A stretch of 64,000 bases of DNA from Struthio camelus (Eukaryota > Chordata > Aves > Struthioniformes > Struthionidae): assembly GCF_040807025.1 (NCBI RefSeq), contig NC_090953.1, positions 24,040,997-24,104,996 on the forward strand. The letters are read 5' to 3'. Numbering within the stretch: the stretch's first letter is position 1; every line of letters begins with the position of its first letter. Below are positions 1-12,299 of the stretch, piece after piece. Made by a program: the position numbers and the translations under genes. The notes beneath the pieces are model-generated. The model worked only from the letters and a program-made list of their open reading frames with translations. It was not told the DNA's origin and did not search any database.

Positions 1-428
1 GCGAAGCCTGGGCGAGGGATGGCAGGAGGATGCGGTACGTCAGCATTCAGCTGGATGGTAAAACTGGTGTGGGAAGGGGCACTGGGGTCTGGGGCAGTGA
101 GGTGCCCACCAGGGTCCCCACCTGAGCGTGCCGGGCAAAGTGGGCTAGGAGGGCTGGGGTGTCACCGTCACTCTCCATCCCTGTGGGCTTCGGCAAGCTC
201 TTCCCCTCCTCGATGCCCCCAGAGATCCTGCAGGAACGGGGACATCCTACATTTCTGTTCTTTCTTTCCTCTGCAGACCTGTAAGTGCATCTTTTTGCCT
301 TTTCTGGATCTGACGCCCAGCCCTGGCTCCGCAGCTTGTATTTGAGTTGATCTGAACTGAGAGAGGCTCTGGTCAGGCTGAGCATTTCTGTGAAATTGCC
401 CCCAGCTAACCCAATCCTTCAGTCTTGC

Positions 429-443
429 AAAAAAAAAAAAAAA
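429..443. repeat. Poly-A (15)
   Basis: Simple A run. No target-site duplication or SINE body was recognised beside it. Confidence 0.85.
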
Positions 444-3400
444 TCAAACTGAAAAGTCTCCCCAGAATAAACTTTCTCGGTACATCTTGCTTTGGTTAGG
501 GCTGAAAATAGTCCCCTCCTGTCTGCCTGGAGACTTCACTTCTGAGCTTGTGGACATGAAAAGCAGTGATCAAAGCAGCTACCAGGATATTTTCAAGCCT
601 CTGGTAAAAGTTCAGCCCAGGGATCAGGCTCAAGGAAGGAGCCGCGGCCTGTTCTGCGGGGGCTAGGCTGTCGTTCGCGAGCACGCCGCGGTTCGGCGTG
701 TCAAAACTGGGCCCGCGAGACGCCGAGGTCGCGCCGGCCAGCTCCCGGCTGCTGGCGGACAAACGCTTCATTTTCCGAGGGCAAGGCTATGCCTCCTGCC
801 TCCGCTAATGTAGAGCATCTTGTCTTATTTGTTCATTGCTGTTCCACAGCTGAATTACCATAAGTAATGTACCAGCGCCGTATGCAAGGCTGCTTCTTTA
901 TAGCTCCAACAGGAGCTCTCCTCCCACCCTCTGCTCCTGCCCCGTTTTCTTCAGGGCCTGCTGGGACTCGTTTCCACCCAGCGCCCTGCGAGGGGGCCAC
1001 CCAGACTCATGAACGCAAGCTGCCTGCTCTTTGCTGCCTGTCTGGCCAGGCCTGGGGACGTCAGACCGTTGCACTGAGGTCCCCGGCCCGCAGCGTCCTC
1101 CCCTGCTACCACAGGAGCATCTCACCCCCTCTGTGACTCCACGCTCCAAATTTTGGCAAAATGGAAGCAATGAAAGTTGTGAGCTGGCCCTGATGTGTTT
1201 GCTCCCAGCACGTGCTCTCCAGGGAGCAGACCCCTGAAGGGAAGGTCCTCACCCGCAGTGAGGAGGGCACAGCAGGTTACGGGAGCTGGGCTGCCGCGGG
1301 AGGCACACAGCTCTCAGTCTGCCTGGTGGGCAGGGCTTGGCGTGCACAATGGGGAACCTCCGGATGAAGAGGTTTTCCTGGGTTGCGAGAGCTGTTCTGC
1401 ATCCTGGAGATGCACGGGTGATGCAGGACCCAGTCTCCCGTCACCGTGCATCTCTGATCACCGTCAGCGCAGGGGCGATGGTCCCCTGCTGACAGCTTCC
1501 TCCAGCTGGTGCACGGCTGAGCTGGACCCTGACCCCACAGCTCACCATCTGCAAGCAATTCAGTTTCCCTCTTGTTTCCCAGAACAGACACAGGCCCTGC
1601 AGCCGAGCATGGGAGAATTAATTCCCTTGCCACGGGCTCGCTTTGCAGCTCATTATCCCAGGGCTGGCCTGCAGCACCCAGCCCCTGCGCACCAGCAAGG
1701 GGGAACGGCTGGAGCTCGCTGGGTCGCTGGGTGAGCAGCAACACATCACCCAACATGCAGCCCGGCTCGCGGGGACAGGGCAGCTCTAGAGCAAGCCCTA
1801 ACTTCAGCTGGGGCCTGAACACCTCCGACATGGCCCTGAGCCCACACCTTTCCCCAGGGTCCATTTGCCACCAGCCATCCCTCAGCTCCTTCCGCTCCAC
1901 GGTGAGCCAAGGATGCTCAGGGGCAGGAGCAGCCACCTAGAAACCATGGCTTGGTATTGCATTCCCCACTGATGAGGGATGTCCACTGGGTCGGTCCAGC
2001 TCAGCTGCACCTTCTGCAGCCTGGTTTTGCTCTGCAATGCAGGGAGCAGCGGGTCACATGCCTCCTCGGCTGTGCTTATCTCCAGCTACACTTCCACCTG
2101 GCGCGCGTGCTGCAGAGCCAGATAACTCCTTGCAGAATTCACACAGCAAGGAAACGCAGAGCACTCCTGACGCAGCACAGCCACCAGAGGAGTGGCGGCA
2201 GATTCAGGCCGTGCGGGGAGGAGGTAAGGCGCACGCATGCATGCAGCGGGATGCATGGCCACACCGGCCAGCCCCATGCAGCCCAGACCACTCCGCTCTC
2301 CTTTCCCAGAGACCTCACCTGCCACCGACACCAATATTGTCCTCTCACCCAGGGCACTACAGCCAGGGCAGGAGGACCTCCTCTGTGCAACCACAGATCA
2401 TCATTGCCCCATCCCTCAGGTAGACATCTTCCTCTCCCAGCTGGAGATTTTCTTATTTGCTTGGCTGTTTGATAGGGGTGAGCGCAGGGAGACCCAAGGG
2501 AAAGGGGTGCCTGGTGGCAGCCAGCACGGAGGTCTCATCTGCCTCAAGGCCAGCACTGTCTTTGCCATGCCTTCAGGCCTTGCAGCCCCTTGAGATGGCC
2601 ACCTCTGTGCTAACCTCACCGTCTCATCCAGCCCCATGTTCTGCTCAGTGAAGACCTTCCAGACACGCACCAAATGCAAAACCCAAAACCCTGTTCTTCT
2701 GCCGATGCCCCTCCACCCCCTAGCTCTCTAGCGCTCCTTGTCCCGATCCCCCACATCGCTGGTGACTCCCTGACACCCTGTGCAGGTGGTGCAGACCCCC
2801 TTCCCAGGGCACTTCCAATCCCACCCAGAGGCTGTGGGAAGGCTGCTCCCAGCAGCATGTTCATGTTCTCCTTGATGCGTTTCAGTCCCTGAGAGCTGCC
2901 AGAAGCAAGAAAAGCCCCAGGCTGCCCCGTATGGCATTCTCTCACCCTGCTCCAATGAACCCGCTGCTCTGTCCTTCCCCAGGAGTAGCAATGTCTCCAG
3001 GATGGGAAGAGAGCTTGTTACCTGCCAAAATGCACAGGAGAAAAAACCCTTTCCTCGCAGCTGCAAGCACAAGGCCAGGAGGTGCCTGGCTGTTCAGACT
3101 CCTCTCCATGCTCGTCATCCAGGGCAGAGCCTGCTCTTGCCTCTCTACAAAATAAAACCACCTGCACCTCTTCCTTGTGCCAAGGCAAAAAGACCTCCCA
3201 GTAACTGTAAGAAAGCAATGTGTAAGCACAGCCTGGCTAGACACAGGCCTGAAATGGGTTCTCATGGCCATGATGCACCAATTAATTCTCATTTGTGCCC
3301 TGGCACTCACCAGCCTTTAATTTCACAGCTTGTTAGAGGCCTCCTTGCTGCAGGACGACTGCCAATCGATCTGTGGCTGGGGGTGACAGCTTCTCTGCAC

Positions 3401-3654
3401 TCGCAGGCTAAACAGCTCAGCCGGCAGCCCGGGGTGGGCTCCAGCCTGCTTATTTGCCTATTAAGCCAACAACAGAGGGATATCTGCACAGCATCACCCA
3501 GATACAGCCTTCCCACAGGACCTGCATCACTTCCAGGAAAAAAGGAACCCAAGGGACAGCTATCCCAGTGGCAGAGCAGGAGCTGCACCAGCCGGGGCCC
3601 TGGCACACCACCACCACCACCACTGTGAGTGGAGCATGCCAGAGGGAAGCTGGG

Positions 3655-3890
3655 GTCAACCAAGAGTCTGATCAGCAGTCAGGTTTAGGATCCAGGGCAA
3701 GGGTTTAGGCAGGTCCAAGGGCAAGTCAGGAATCCAATCCACACTCAGGATCAAAGGGTAGAGCTCCTTCAGCAGGACTCAGGCAGGGGCTGAAGGCACC
3801 AGGCTGAGGTTAAATAGGGCTCCTGGGCCTATGGGCACGGTGGGGGTAGGGGTCAGGGTTGGGGTCCCAGGTGAGGCTGGTCAGGGCCAT
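3655..3890. repeat. Degenerate GTCAGG/CAGG-rich repeat
   Basis: Imperfect repeats of AGTCAGG, CCAGGGCAAGG and GGGTCAGGG recur with no fixed period. The stretch resembles an old diverged minisatellite or transposon remnant. I cannot name a family. Confidence 0.3.
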
Positions 3891-5024
3891 TAATGGCGTG
3901 TTGCAGTTGCTCGTTCATTTTTGCTCATTCTGCTGGCATCACCCTGCAGCAGGTGTCTGTATTAGAGCAGGAAAGAACATCGGGCAATGCAAAGAGCCAA
4001 CAGTGTTGCTGCAGCATGTTATAATGTCCAAAGAAATGGAGTTTTCTCCTCCACTGGAGTTCCTGACCAAACCCACCCATTTACAGGAGAGTGGAGCTTT
4101 GAGGGCATGGGTTGGCTACGCCATGAAGAGGGACAGCTCAGCTACAGCTATATCGGTGCAGAGATAGCACCAAGGTCTTCTGCTGGCCACAGTTTAGTGG
4201 TCAAGACATACAACAGCGCTGCCCAAGGAGCGAGCCTGAATCCTGGCTCTCCTGCTGGAGGCAGGGAGCTGGAGCAGTGCCTGGCCTTCAGGTAGAGGTT
4301 GGATCAAACAGCTCGTCATTGCCCAGTGCTGAGATTTTAGCACGGTGCAGCAGCAGCGGCCTGGCATGCCATGGGTTGCCTTCTCTGCTTAAACCTGCCT
4401 ATGAGCAGCACAAATTCAAACCCATCTCCTCCTGACTCCTGAGCAAAAGGTGGCCCAAAAGGCCCAAGCTGGCAAGACCTATTTGCCTTGGAGCCTCACC
4501 ACAGAGGAAGAGCTCCCTTGGGCCAGGAGCTGTAGAAATGTGTTATTTACCTATTTAGTTTTAACTGTATAGTTAAAGTTAAGTTAAAGGAAGTGTTTCA
4601 GCCATTTCGGCATCTGTATCCAAAGTCATTACCCACTTCAGCCGGGACCCAGGTCTGTTCTGGCTCCTGTTTTCCTTACCAGGCTGAGATCAAAAATTAT
4701 TAGGATGGGAGAAACAAGCCAGGAGGACCACCAAGGAAGGCAGCAGTGTGCATGGTACCTGGGAGGCAGCCACTGCTGATCCCCCTGACTGCCAGCATGG
4801 GAGAGGGGTTTGGCTGGGCAGGTCCAGAGCGCAGGTCCAGACCCTGCAGGCAGGTTCTCCAGCATCAGCCAGCCCAGGGACAGCAAGGCCAGAGCCCCAG
4901 ACGTGGCTATACCCCCAGATAATAGACTCATCTTGTAGTGCATTACACTATCTTTGTGTGTTCATGAAGAAATGCATCTTGCCGAGTGATGGCTGGGTGC
5001 TCTTCCACCACTGGGTGGCAGTGG

Positions 5025-5065
5025 GCACACGTACGCACACACACACGCGCGTGCATGTACACAAA
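5025..5065. repeat. CA/CG dinucleotide microsatellite
   Basis: Interrupted CA/CG alternating purine-pyrimidine run (CACACGTACGCACAC...CGCGCGTGCATG), with potential to form Z-DNA. Confidence 0.85.
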
Positions 5066-5649
5066 CATATCCACACCGCCTTGCTCCAAGCAGGGGCTGG
5101 CTCTTGCCTTGCTGCCCTTCTGAGTGCTCCCAAGGTGCGAGGACCTGTGCCCGTTGTGCACACCATGGCTTCCCCATGCCACATCACCTCCGAGTGTGGA
5201 CTCTGCGGTGTCACCATGCTGGAGCAGGGCCATGTGCTGTGGACCGATGGGGATATGGGGAATGGGGAGTTTCCACCTGGTATGTCCTGGCCTCTCAGGA
5301 GCCCTGCCACAAAGCATCCCCTCAAGAGGCAGCTGGAAAAGGCACCTTTGAGGCTAAAAGAGTCACTTGCCTCCATGTCACTTGAGGCAGGAGAGGACCA
5401 TGTCCCCTTCCTGTTCTTTGGGAAGTTAGAAATACCATAGCACTGCCTGCAAGGAGAGGAAGGATGCTGAGAGACCCTCTGCAGAAGAGCACTGGGGCCC
5501 CTTCATCCCTCCCACAAGGTGCTGAGCTCCCGTGTGCCCATCACGGGGGCATCCTGGGTCCAGCCAACATGGTATACAGGGCTGCAGAGCCTGCAGGAGT
5601 GCAGCTGTGGCAGAGGAGCCCTGGAGGTACTTGTAAGACAAGGGATGAC

Positions 5650-5770
5650 ATGCTTGATGGGACTTCTTAATTAGATCTCACTAAACCAAAATGTACCGGG
5701 GCTCCCCTGGTGGAATAATGTCAGACAAAACATTAATCACGCTCCAAATAAATAATTAAAACGTTGTGGC
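5650..5770. promoter_or_regulatory. AT-rich block, enhancer-like
   Basis: Contains CTTAATTAGATCTC, AACATTAATCACG and AAATAAATAATTAAAACG beside the duplicated poly-A motif. No coding potential. Confidence 0.25.
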
Positions 5771-5782
5771 TCTTAGAAGGAG

Positions 5783-5814
5783 GAAAAAAAAAACAGGAAA
5801 AAAAAAAAAACAGG
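5783..5814. repeat. Duplicated poly-A/CAGG motif
   Basis: Two A runs (10 and 13) are each followed by CAGG, a small tandem duplication of A(n)CAGG. Confidence 0.85.
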
Positions 5815-6999
5815 AAGAATTAAAGCCATCAGCCCCAGCCCATAATGAGGACCACTGCCGCTGGTTGAAGAGATGCTGTGACCTTAGGGGAGGCATGGCT
5901 GTGTAGGGGAGGCATGGCTGTGTCCCCGCAGGCAGAGGTGCTGGCAGCAAGGTTGGGACAAGCAAGGGGCTGGGAAGAAGGTGTCAACCATGGTCCAGAC
6001 TGCGGAGGCCAACATGGGGAGCACTGGCAGGGAGCACGGCTCTGGGTCAGCCTGAGCCGCCCCCTGGCTCTGGTCACCACTCTCCACCCAGGACATGTGT
6101 ATTGGGTCCCTAAGGAGGGCACAGCCCTTGAGGTTGCCTTGCTTGTTTGCAGGAGAGAAAGCGTAGAGCGTGTTGGTATCAGCTGGCGGAGCCAGGAGGG
6201 ACCCCAGCATGGCTGGACAAAGTCTCACCCATCCCCAGTGACGGCAAAGGCAAGCTCACGCGGGAGAGACAGGCTAGAGATGATCACCAGCCCACCAACC
6301 TTGTCCCAGTCCCTACAGCACAGCAAAGCTTACATGGCCAAAGTCCCGAGAGGTGTCAGGATGGGGTTTAAGATATACAAATCTCTGCTTTGCATTAAAA
6401 CAAATTTCTTCACAATTAACCTTTATGGCCTCAAATGATAGATGAAAAACACGCTCCATGCCAGCACCAGCACCTTTGACCATATTTCCTCGGGTAAAAT
6501 GATTCCCCAGCTTTTGTCCCGTGCAATCTCATGAGACATTATCCGCGCTCACCTCTGCTTGCCCAGGCCCAGTAGCAAACCAAGAAGGGAAGTAGCCAGG
6601 GAGGAAAAGGGGCAGTGAGACACAAGGTTGCCCTTCTCCCGGTAAGCCTCTCCTTCCCTGTTACAAAAAAGAGGAGCAAGAGGAGCACTGTGCTTCCCAC
6701 TCCCGTGGCAAGTCGTGAAAGGTCCTTTCTTACTCACCGAGCATCCCCTTGGGGAGTTTCTTTCAGGAGAGGAATGAGGTGTGTTGTAGGAAGTGGGGGA
6801 TGTGAAAGAGCTTCCAGCTGAGCTCTTCAAGGGTATACCAGGAAGAGCAGCACCCAAATCCCGGTGGACTCCAGTGGCTGCCCAATGAGAAAAATCACAG
6901 CCGGGGAAAAAACTCTTCACCCAACACCTAGGAAACATTTCCAGGAGGAAAAAAGAAAAAGAGGCTTCCAAAAAGAAAGTCCTCCCTCTCCATCATCTC

Positions 7000-7095
7000 T
7001 TTACTGAAGTGGAGATGATTACTTAGTATAAGCAACAAGGAGCTTAAATTATGCATGGAGCTATTTGCATCAAAGAAGATGATTTAAGAAAAGCC
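7000..7095. promoter_or_regulatory. Short AT-rich block with octamer motif
   Basis: Contains ATTATGCATGG and an octamer ATTTGCAT (7063-7070) next to a TCAAAG core. The octamer is the POU-factor consensus. Function is inference. Confidence 0.3.
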
Positions 7096-8915
7096 GGACT
7101 TGCCTCCCCAAGGCCGCCTGGCCACACACACGTCCTAGCCAGATGGCTCTGTGTAGGGTATCCTTGTATGGAGGGGGACAGGGAAGAGCTTGCTCCCTCC
7201 CAGCAGGCCAAGCAGCTCTGCAGCCTAGCAAGAGCGCAGGGAAAAGAGCACAGCTCCTCGGCAGCACCCGAAACGCAGCCAGCACAGCACCAGCCTCCAT
7301 CCTGGCCTCTCCGCGCACTGTCTGCCTGCTTCCTGCTGAATGCATGAGCTGCCCCAAGGCTTTCGGGCATTAACAAGCCTTTCTGCTGCTGCACAGCAGC
7401 CTGTGGGATCCAGGATTTTCCCAGTGGGGACCCGTTACATAGATGTCCTTCAGCATGCAGATATTGGGCAGTTCTGCCTGTAAACATGCACAGGGCAGCA
7501 CTTGTGAGCCGAAGAGGTCTCAGGTGCATGGGGGCTTTCTCTCCCCAGGGACATCCATGCATGTCCACCTGCATCACCCAAAGGGTCGGACCCCAGCTGG
7601 TGTCCACGACGCAGCCCCAGGGTGCTGGTGCTCCTAAGGCCTGGTGGAACCAGAGGTCTAAGTCTTTGCAAGAAGTGAGCTCAGAGCTCCAGCAGGACTG
7701 CCCAGAGGGTCCAGAAAGGGAGGTCACAGCCACCGTGTCTTGCTCAGGAAAGCTGCTTGGGACCCCTGGCCCCTGCTGCTGCACAGCCCCCAGTCCCAGC
7801 TTGCCCCAGCATCAGGTCCTCTCTGCTTGCACTGACTGAGCAAGCTCTGGCCAGAAGAGAGCAGACAGGACGTAGTGGCCAGGGAGGGTTTCTCGCCCTG
7901 CTGCACCTCCTGGCCGGCTTTCTTGCGGTGTCTGACTCCTTCCCGTGCCCCACGGGGAGCAATCATTTCCGCCGTCAGGCACAAGGCCTTTTTCAAACTT
8001 TGTCACGATTGGGCTCGTGGCTGCGAGTCCCACAGGCCAGAGGGACAAAAGGCGAGACCTGCGCGAGCCGCAGCCTCGCGAGGCCGCCCCTCGGCCTCTC
8101 TGGCCCCAGCAGACGCTGCTCTGCAGCCGCAGCCGGCACCCTGCGCACGTGCAGCAGTTGCCGAGTTTTATCTCCTCGGGTGAGTTCGTGCTGTTCTCCC
8201 CTTGCTGAAGCACGTGATGCTTCATGATGGTTCTGCCAGGTAGAGCTTTTTCTCTGCCTTGCCCGAGCAAAGGCCCCGTGAGCTGGGCTGCCCTTCTCCC
8301 ACAGCCACCCTCCCTGGGGTTCCCATCCCTGGCCAAAGCCTCTCGTGGGGGAAGAAGATGAAAAGACAAATATTAGGGGGTACAAAACAACCCATTTCCC
8401 CACGCCGGCATCTCGCATGCCCCTGGGTGACGTCGCCCTGCACCAAAGCCTCCCCCTACACTCAGGTCCCGGCATCTTCAGGAACAGGTATCGTCTTTGC
8501 TTTGCCACCTCCTTCCTTTTTTTTGGTACAGAGGTACCTTTCTTCCATCGAACAGTTTCTCCAACATATTTATTAAAAGGCAAGACAGCAGTTCAAAGCC
8601 GGGGCTGTGACTGAACCGGGCTACTCGCCTCGCTCCGCGGCCGAGCCGACAGCTGCTGAAATATTTAGCGCCGTCACTGTATTCTTAGGTCTCTGTTTTT
8701 CCTCCCTGTTATTCGGGGGCGGCGATGCAACGGGGAAGGGGGGTCGGTGCTGCTCCACCGAGGAGCGGGCGATGCCCTGGGTCCGGCCAGCTAGGAGATG
8801 CTGCGGCTCTGGGGCCGGGGCAGGCAGTGGGGTGCAGGGGGGCCCCCACGACAGCCCCGCCTGGGTGCTGACGGGCACCTCGTGAAGCCTCGCGGGTGGC
8901 ACGTGTCCCCTGCCT

Positions 8916-8942
8916 TCCTCCTCCTCCTCCTCCTCCTCCTCA
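8916..8942. repeat. (TCC)n trinucleotide repeat
   Basis: About nine TCC units. They produce spurious poly-Leu and poly-Glu tracts in overlapping open frames. Confidence 0.9.
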
Positions 8943-9310
8943 GCAGCGGCATGCCGGGCAGCGTGCAGCAGCCAGCCCTCCAGCAGCGCAGCACCCGGGC
9001 GCGAAGCCCTGACAGCACTCAGCACTGTCGCCGGCCGCAGAGGAGCCGGCCGGTGCCTCTCCCTCTGCGTAAGAGCATTGCAGCGCCCGCGCTAAAACCC
9101 CAGCCCAAGTCCGGCGTGAGCAGCCGGGCTCAGCTCCCCTCTCCCAAGCGGCTGGGATCAGCATCTGCTGCAGCAGCAGGGGCCAGGGGCCCCAAGGAGC
9201 TTTCCCAGATGCAACCACCAGGCAGACCGGCCACCCAGCAGGGGCACCGAGCCGTCGTGTCCACCCACCGGGGCATCTCCAGGCCCAGAGCAGTCCCGAT
9301 ACAAGATCTC

Positions 9311-9323
9311 TTTTTTTTTTTTT
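9311..9323. repeat. Poly-T (13)
   Basis: Simple T run in gene-free DNA left of ZP3. Confidence 0.8.
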
Positions 9324-9954
9324 ATAGTGCAAAGAGTACTGTTTGACACCCCAAAACTCCCTTACAGAGAGGCCCTGATTTACCCACAAACTTTCGCAAA
9401 GCAAGTCACTGGTAGGCTTAAATGTGCTCTGGCTGCAGCCAAGGCAGTGCTGGGCGGACGTGGGCTTGGAGACCTGCTAGCCTTCAGGCTGACCCACTCA
9501 AGTGATGAGAAAGCAAGAGAAAAGGGGCCTGATCCCCCCCCTTCCCCAGCCCCTGGTTTCCAAACGTGCTGCCCAGCCTTCCAAAAATGAAACCACCGCT
9601 TCTTGCTCACCATCCCCTTTGCCATCCTGCCCCGGCAGCCAGGGCAGAGGGCGAAGAGCCCAGCCCGGCAGCAAACGCGGGCGTAGCGAAGAGCCAGCTC
9701 ACCCTTGTATTTTAACGTACTTGAATTTTTAAGCACTGCAGCTCGGCGTGGACCCGATTCCCCCGCTGTGACGATCTCAGCCAGCGCAGGTAGCCCAGCT
9801 TAGGTGCGCGGGCTGGAGGGGGCACCCAAAACGAAGCCTCGGTGCGCCCTGCAGGCTGCCCGCGCCGCCCCTCGCAAGCCTGGTACCCGGCTTTTCGCAT
9901 GCCGAGAGGCTGGCAGAGCTCGCTGGGGGCAGACGGCTCCCCCAAACGGGCTTT

Positions 9955-10115
9955 GCTGCCTTCATATTCGCTAGTGATGGCGTTAGATAGCACTTTGAGT
10001 CCCAATCAAATTAGGAAAGCTATAACGAACAAGAAGTGGTGCATTAATTCATTAGCAGCGAATTACACTAAATTATCTCGGCAAATAAGGTAAAACTTTA
10101 ATTTACCAGCGGTGT
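9955..10115. promoter_or_regulatory. AT-rich block, enhancer-like
   Basis: Contains CAATCAAATTAGG, GCATTAATTCATTAGCAG and AATTACACTAAATTA inside a CpG-rich neighbourhood. Dense homeodomain-type cores without coding potential. Confidence 0.35.
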
Positions 10116-10637
10116 TTTCAAACGGCTTTCGCTCCTTCGCTTCCCTTTGCAGCACAGTGCAGTTTTGCTTTGTTTTTTTTAATAACAGCAAAAACAAGAG
10201 AAGTGAATTAAATCCAGGTCCTTCGGGAAACAACGTCGTCGCTCCGATGAGAACAAACAGCGAGAAGAGGTGCCGGGACCTCTCCTCTTCCCCTCCTCGC
10301 CCAGCCCCGCTGGCTGCACGGGGGGCACCGGACAGCAGCGCGGGGCTTTGCCCTCGTCTCCCAGGGCGCGGAGAGGGCGGCCGAGCCCAGGGCAAGCGAA
10401 ACGTGGCCCAAACGGCACCCGGGAAGGGAGGCTCAGAGCCTGATCTCCATCCTCAGAGGGGTGCTCAGTACCCAACCGGATGAGGCCTGAGGGAGCTGGA
10501 GGCTTTCGGGCCGGGGCACGAGCTGCCACCTCCCTGCAGCCTCGTCCACTGGCCCCCACGCCGGGGAAGCTTTTTCTTCCTGGCACGGTTTATAAGCAAT
10601 CACAGCAAGCAAGCTCCGGGTCGGGACCAGCCAGGGG

Positions 10638-10651
10638 AAAAAAAAAAAAAA
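10638..10651. repeat. Poly-A (14)
   Basis: Simple A run inside a CpG-rich patch. Confidence 0.8.
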
Positions 10652-10959
10652 TCACCCCAGCCCCTTTCTTACGGCCGCCCCGCCGTGTCCCGCGGCTCCG
10701 AGCCCAGCAGCGAGCCCGCGCGGGATGAGACAGCCGCAGGGACGCGGCGGCGATGCCCAAGGCCCGCGCGAAGGGGATCGGCTCCCTTGCGTCGGCAGGT
10801 CGAGCCCTCCGGGGCTGCTTCAGCGGGCCAAAAAACATCTCCTACCTCCCTGCAAGGAAACACCAAACAACCCGAGCTCGCAGGAAACACCTGTGCAGAA
10901 GCAACCGCCTGTAAAACCTGCGCCAGCAACGAGGCCCAGGGCTTAGGATAACGCTCCGC

Positions 10960-11130
10960 TTCGCTAATCGCCACGGAAAGGAAAAATCATGTAGCAATTT
11001 ACTTGGACATCTGCAGGCAGCGCATTAATAATGTATGTCTTTGGGAAATTAGCCCTGATACAGAGCTGCCAATTTGCACATGTTTAATACATAAACGTGG
11101 GCATCAAAGTTTAATGCCCCCTTGGAGGGG
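10960..11130. promoter_or_regulatory. AT-rich block, enhancer-like
   Basis: Contains CGCATTAATAATG, GAAATTAGCCC, TTTAATACATAAACG and AAGTTTAATGCC, with sharp composition contrast to both flanks. No open frame. Confidence 0.3.
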
Positions 11131-12299
11131 GCACAGACCTGCGCAGCCTCTGAGCACAGAGAAGGGGCACAATTCGTGTCACGTCTTCAGCCTGGCGTGA
11201 TGCAGGAAATAACTGCTCGGCCGGGACCCGGAGGCCTCCTGCCCAAGCAGCCCCAGCAGAGACAACGCAGCGCTGCTGTTTAACTCCTGTGCATCACTTC
11301 CAGGGGGTGTTTCCTCTTCCCAGCCCATGCATCCTGGCACCCTCTCCTGCTCCTCTCTCCCCATACCTCGGAGGCACAGCAGCCTTAAAAAATATATATA
11401 TTTTTTTCTTTTCTCTGCTTTCTTTCAGTGCGTTTTTTTTTCTTTTGGGAAAAAAAGCTTTCTTATGCTTTCACATGACTCCAGGAGGTGGTGATTCAAG
11501 GACATGGAGGTGCAAGAGTGTGGCTAGACCCCCATGAGCTGGGGGTCAAATCACCTTCACCTTGCCCCAAATAACACTCAAGGCAGAAGCAGGATCCACA
11601 GGACATCAGAGGCCTTATTCATAGGCATAAGCTGGGCACGTGGCCGCAGGGTTGGGCGGAAAGGAGCCCTCGAGCACAGACATCAAGCCCTGCCGCCGCC
11701 GGTTTAGACAGCCCAGCGTGCAGCAAGAGAGGCCCCCCTCGCTGGGCATGCATCCAGGGTTTAAGGCAACAGGGCTCCCTGCTCCGAAAACGCAGTAAAT
11801 AACGTTGAGGAAGTCCTCGGGGCACCTCTCCGCGGCTGAAGGGTTTGTCTCTTGGCTCTGTTCACTGCCCTGCTCTAATTTGCTTTTGTGTCCAAATCGC
11901 AACCCAGGCAGCTCAGGGATAATAGGAAAGGCTTGTTCCTTTAGAAATTGGAAAATAAACCTGTGAAATGACACCCTGGCCTCAGCGACCTCGAGAAGCG
12001 ATGCGTGCCAGGCAGCATTTGCTATTCCACGCACAGCCGCATATGCCAGCCTGCGGAGCGGCTCTCGCCAAGAGCGCTCCAAGGTGAGATAGGCCAGAGG
12101 CCGTGGGAAAGGCGCCGGCTGACAGGACTTCCTGGAGTGAGATAGCGTCAATTATGGGCAACAGGCCTAGGACTTCACAAGCCCCCAGCTGCTGTAGGCA
12201 GCCTGCTCCCACCAGGTGCAGCATCATACAGCACAGAGGGCTGCCCTTGCCGTGGCAGGAGGGGCTGGGGTTTCCATTAAATTTGGAGGTTTGGATTAT

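Noticed and set aside
4250-4320. CR1-like 3' end (GGTAGAGGTTGGATCAAA)
   Set aside because: Only a short partial resemblance and no terminal octamer repeats, so it cannot be called a LINE.
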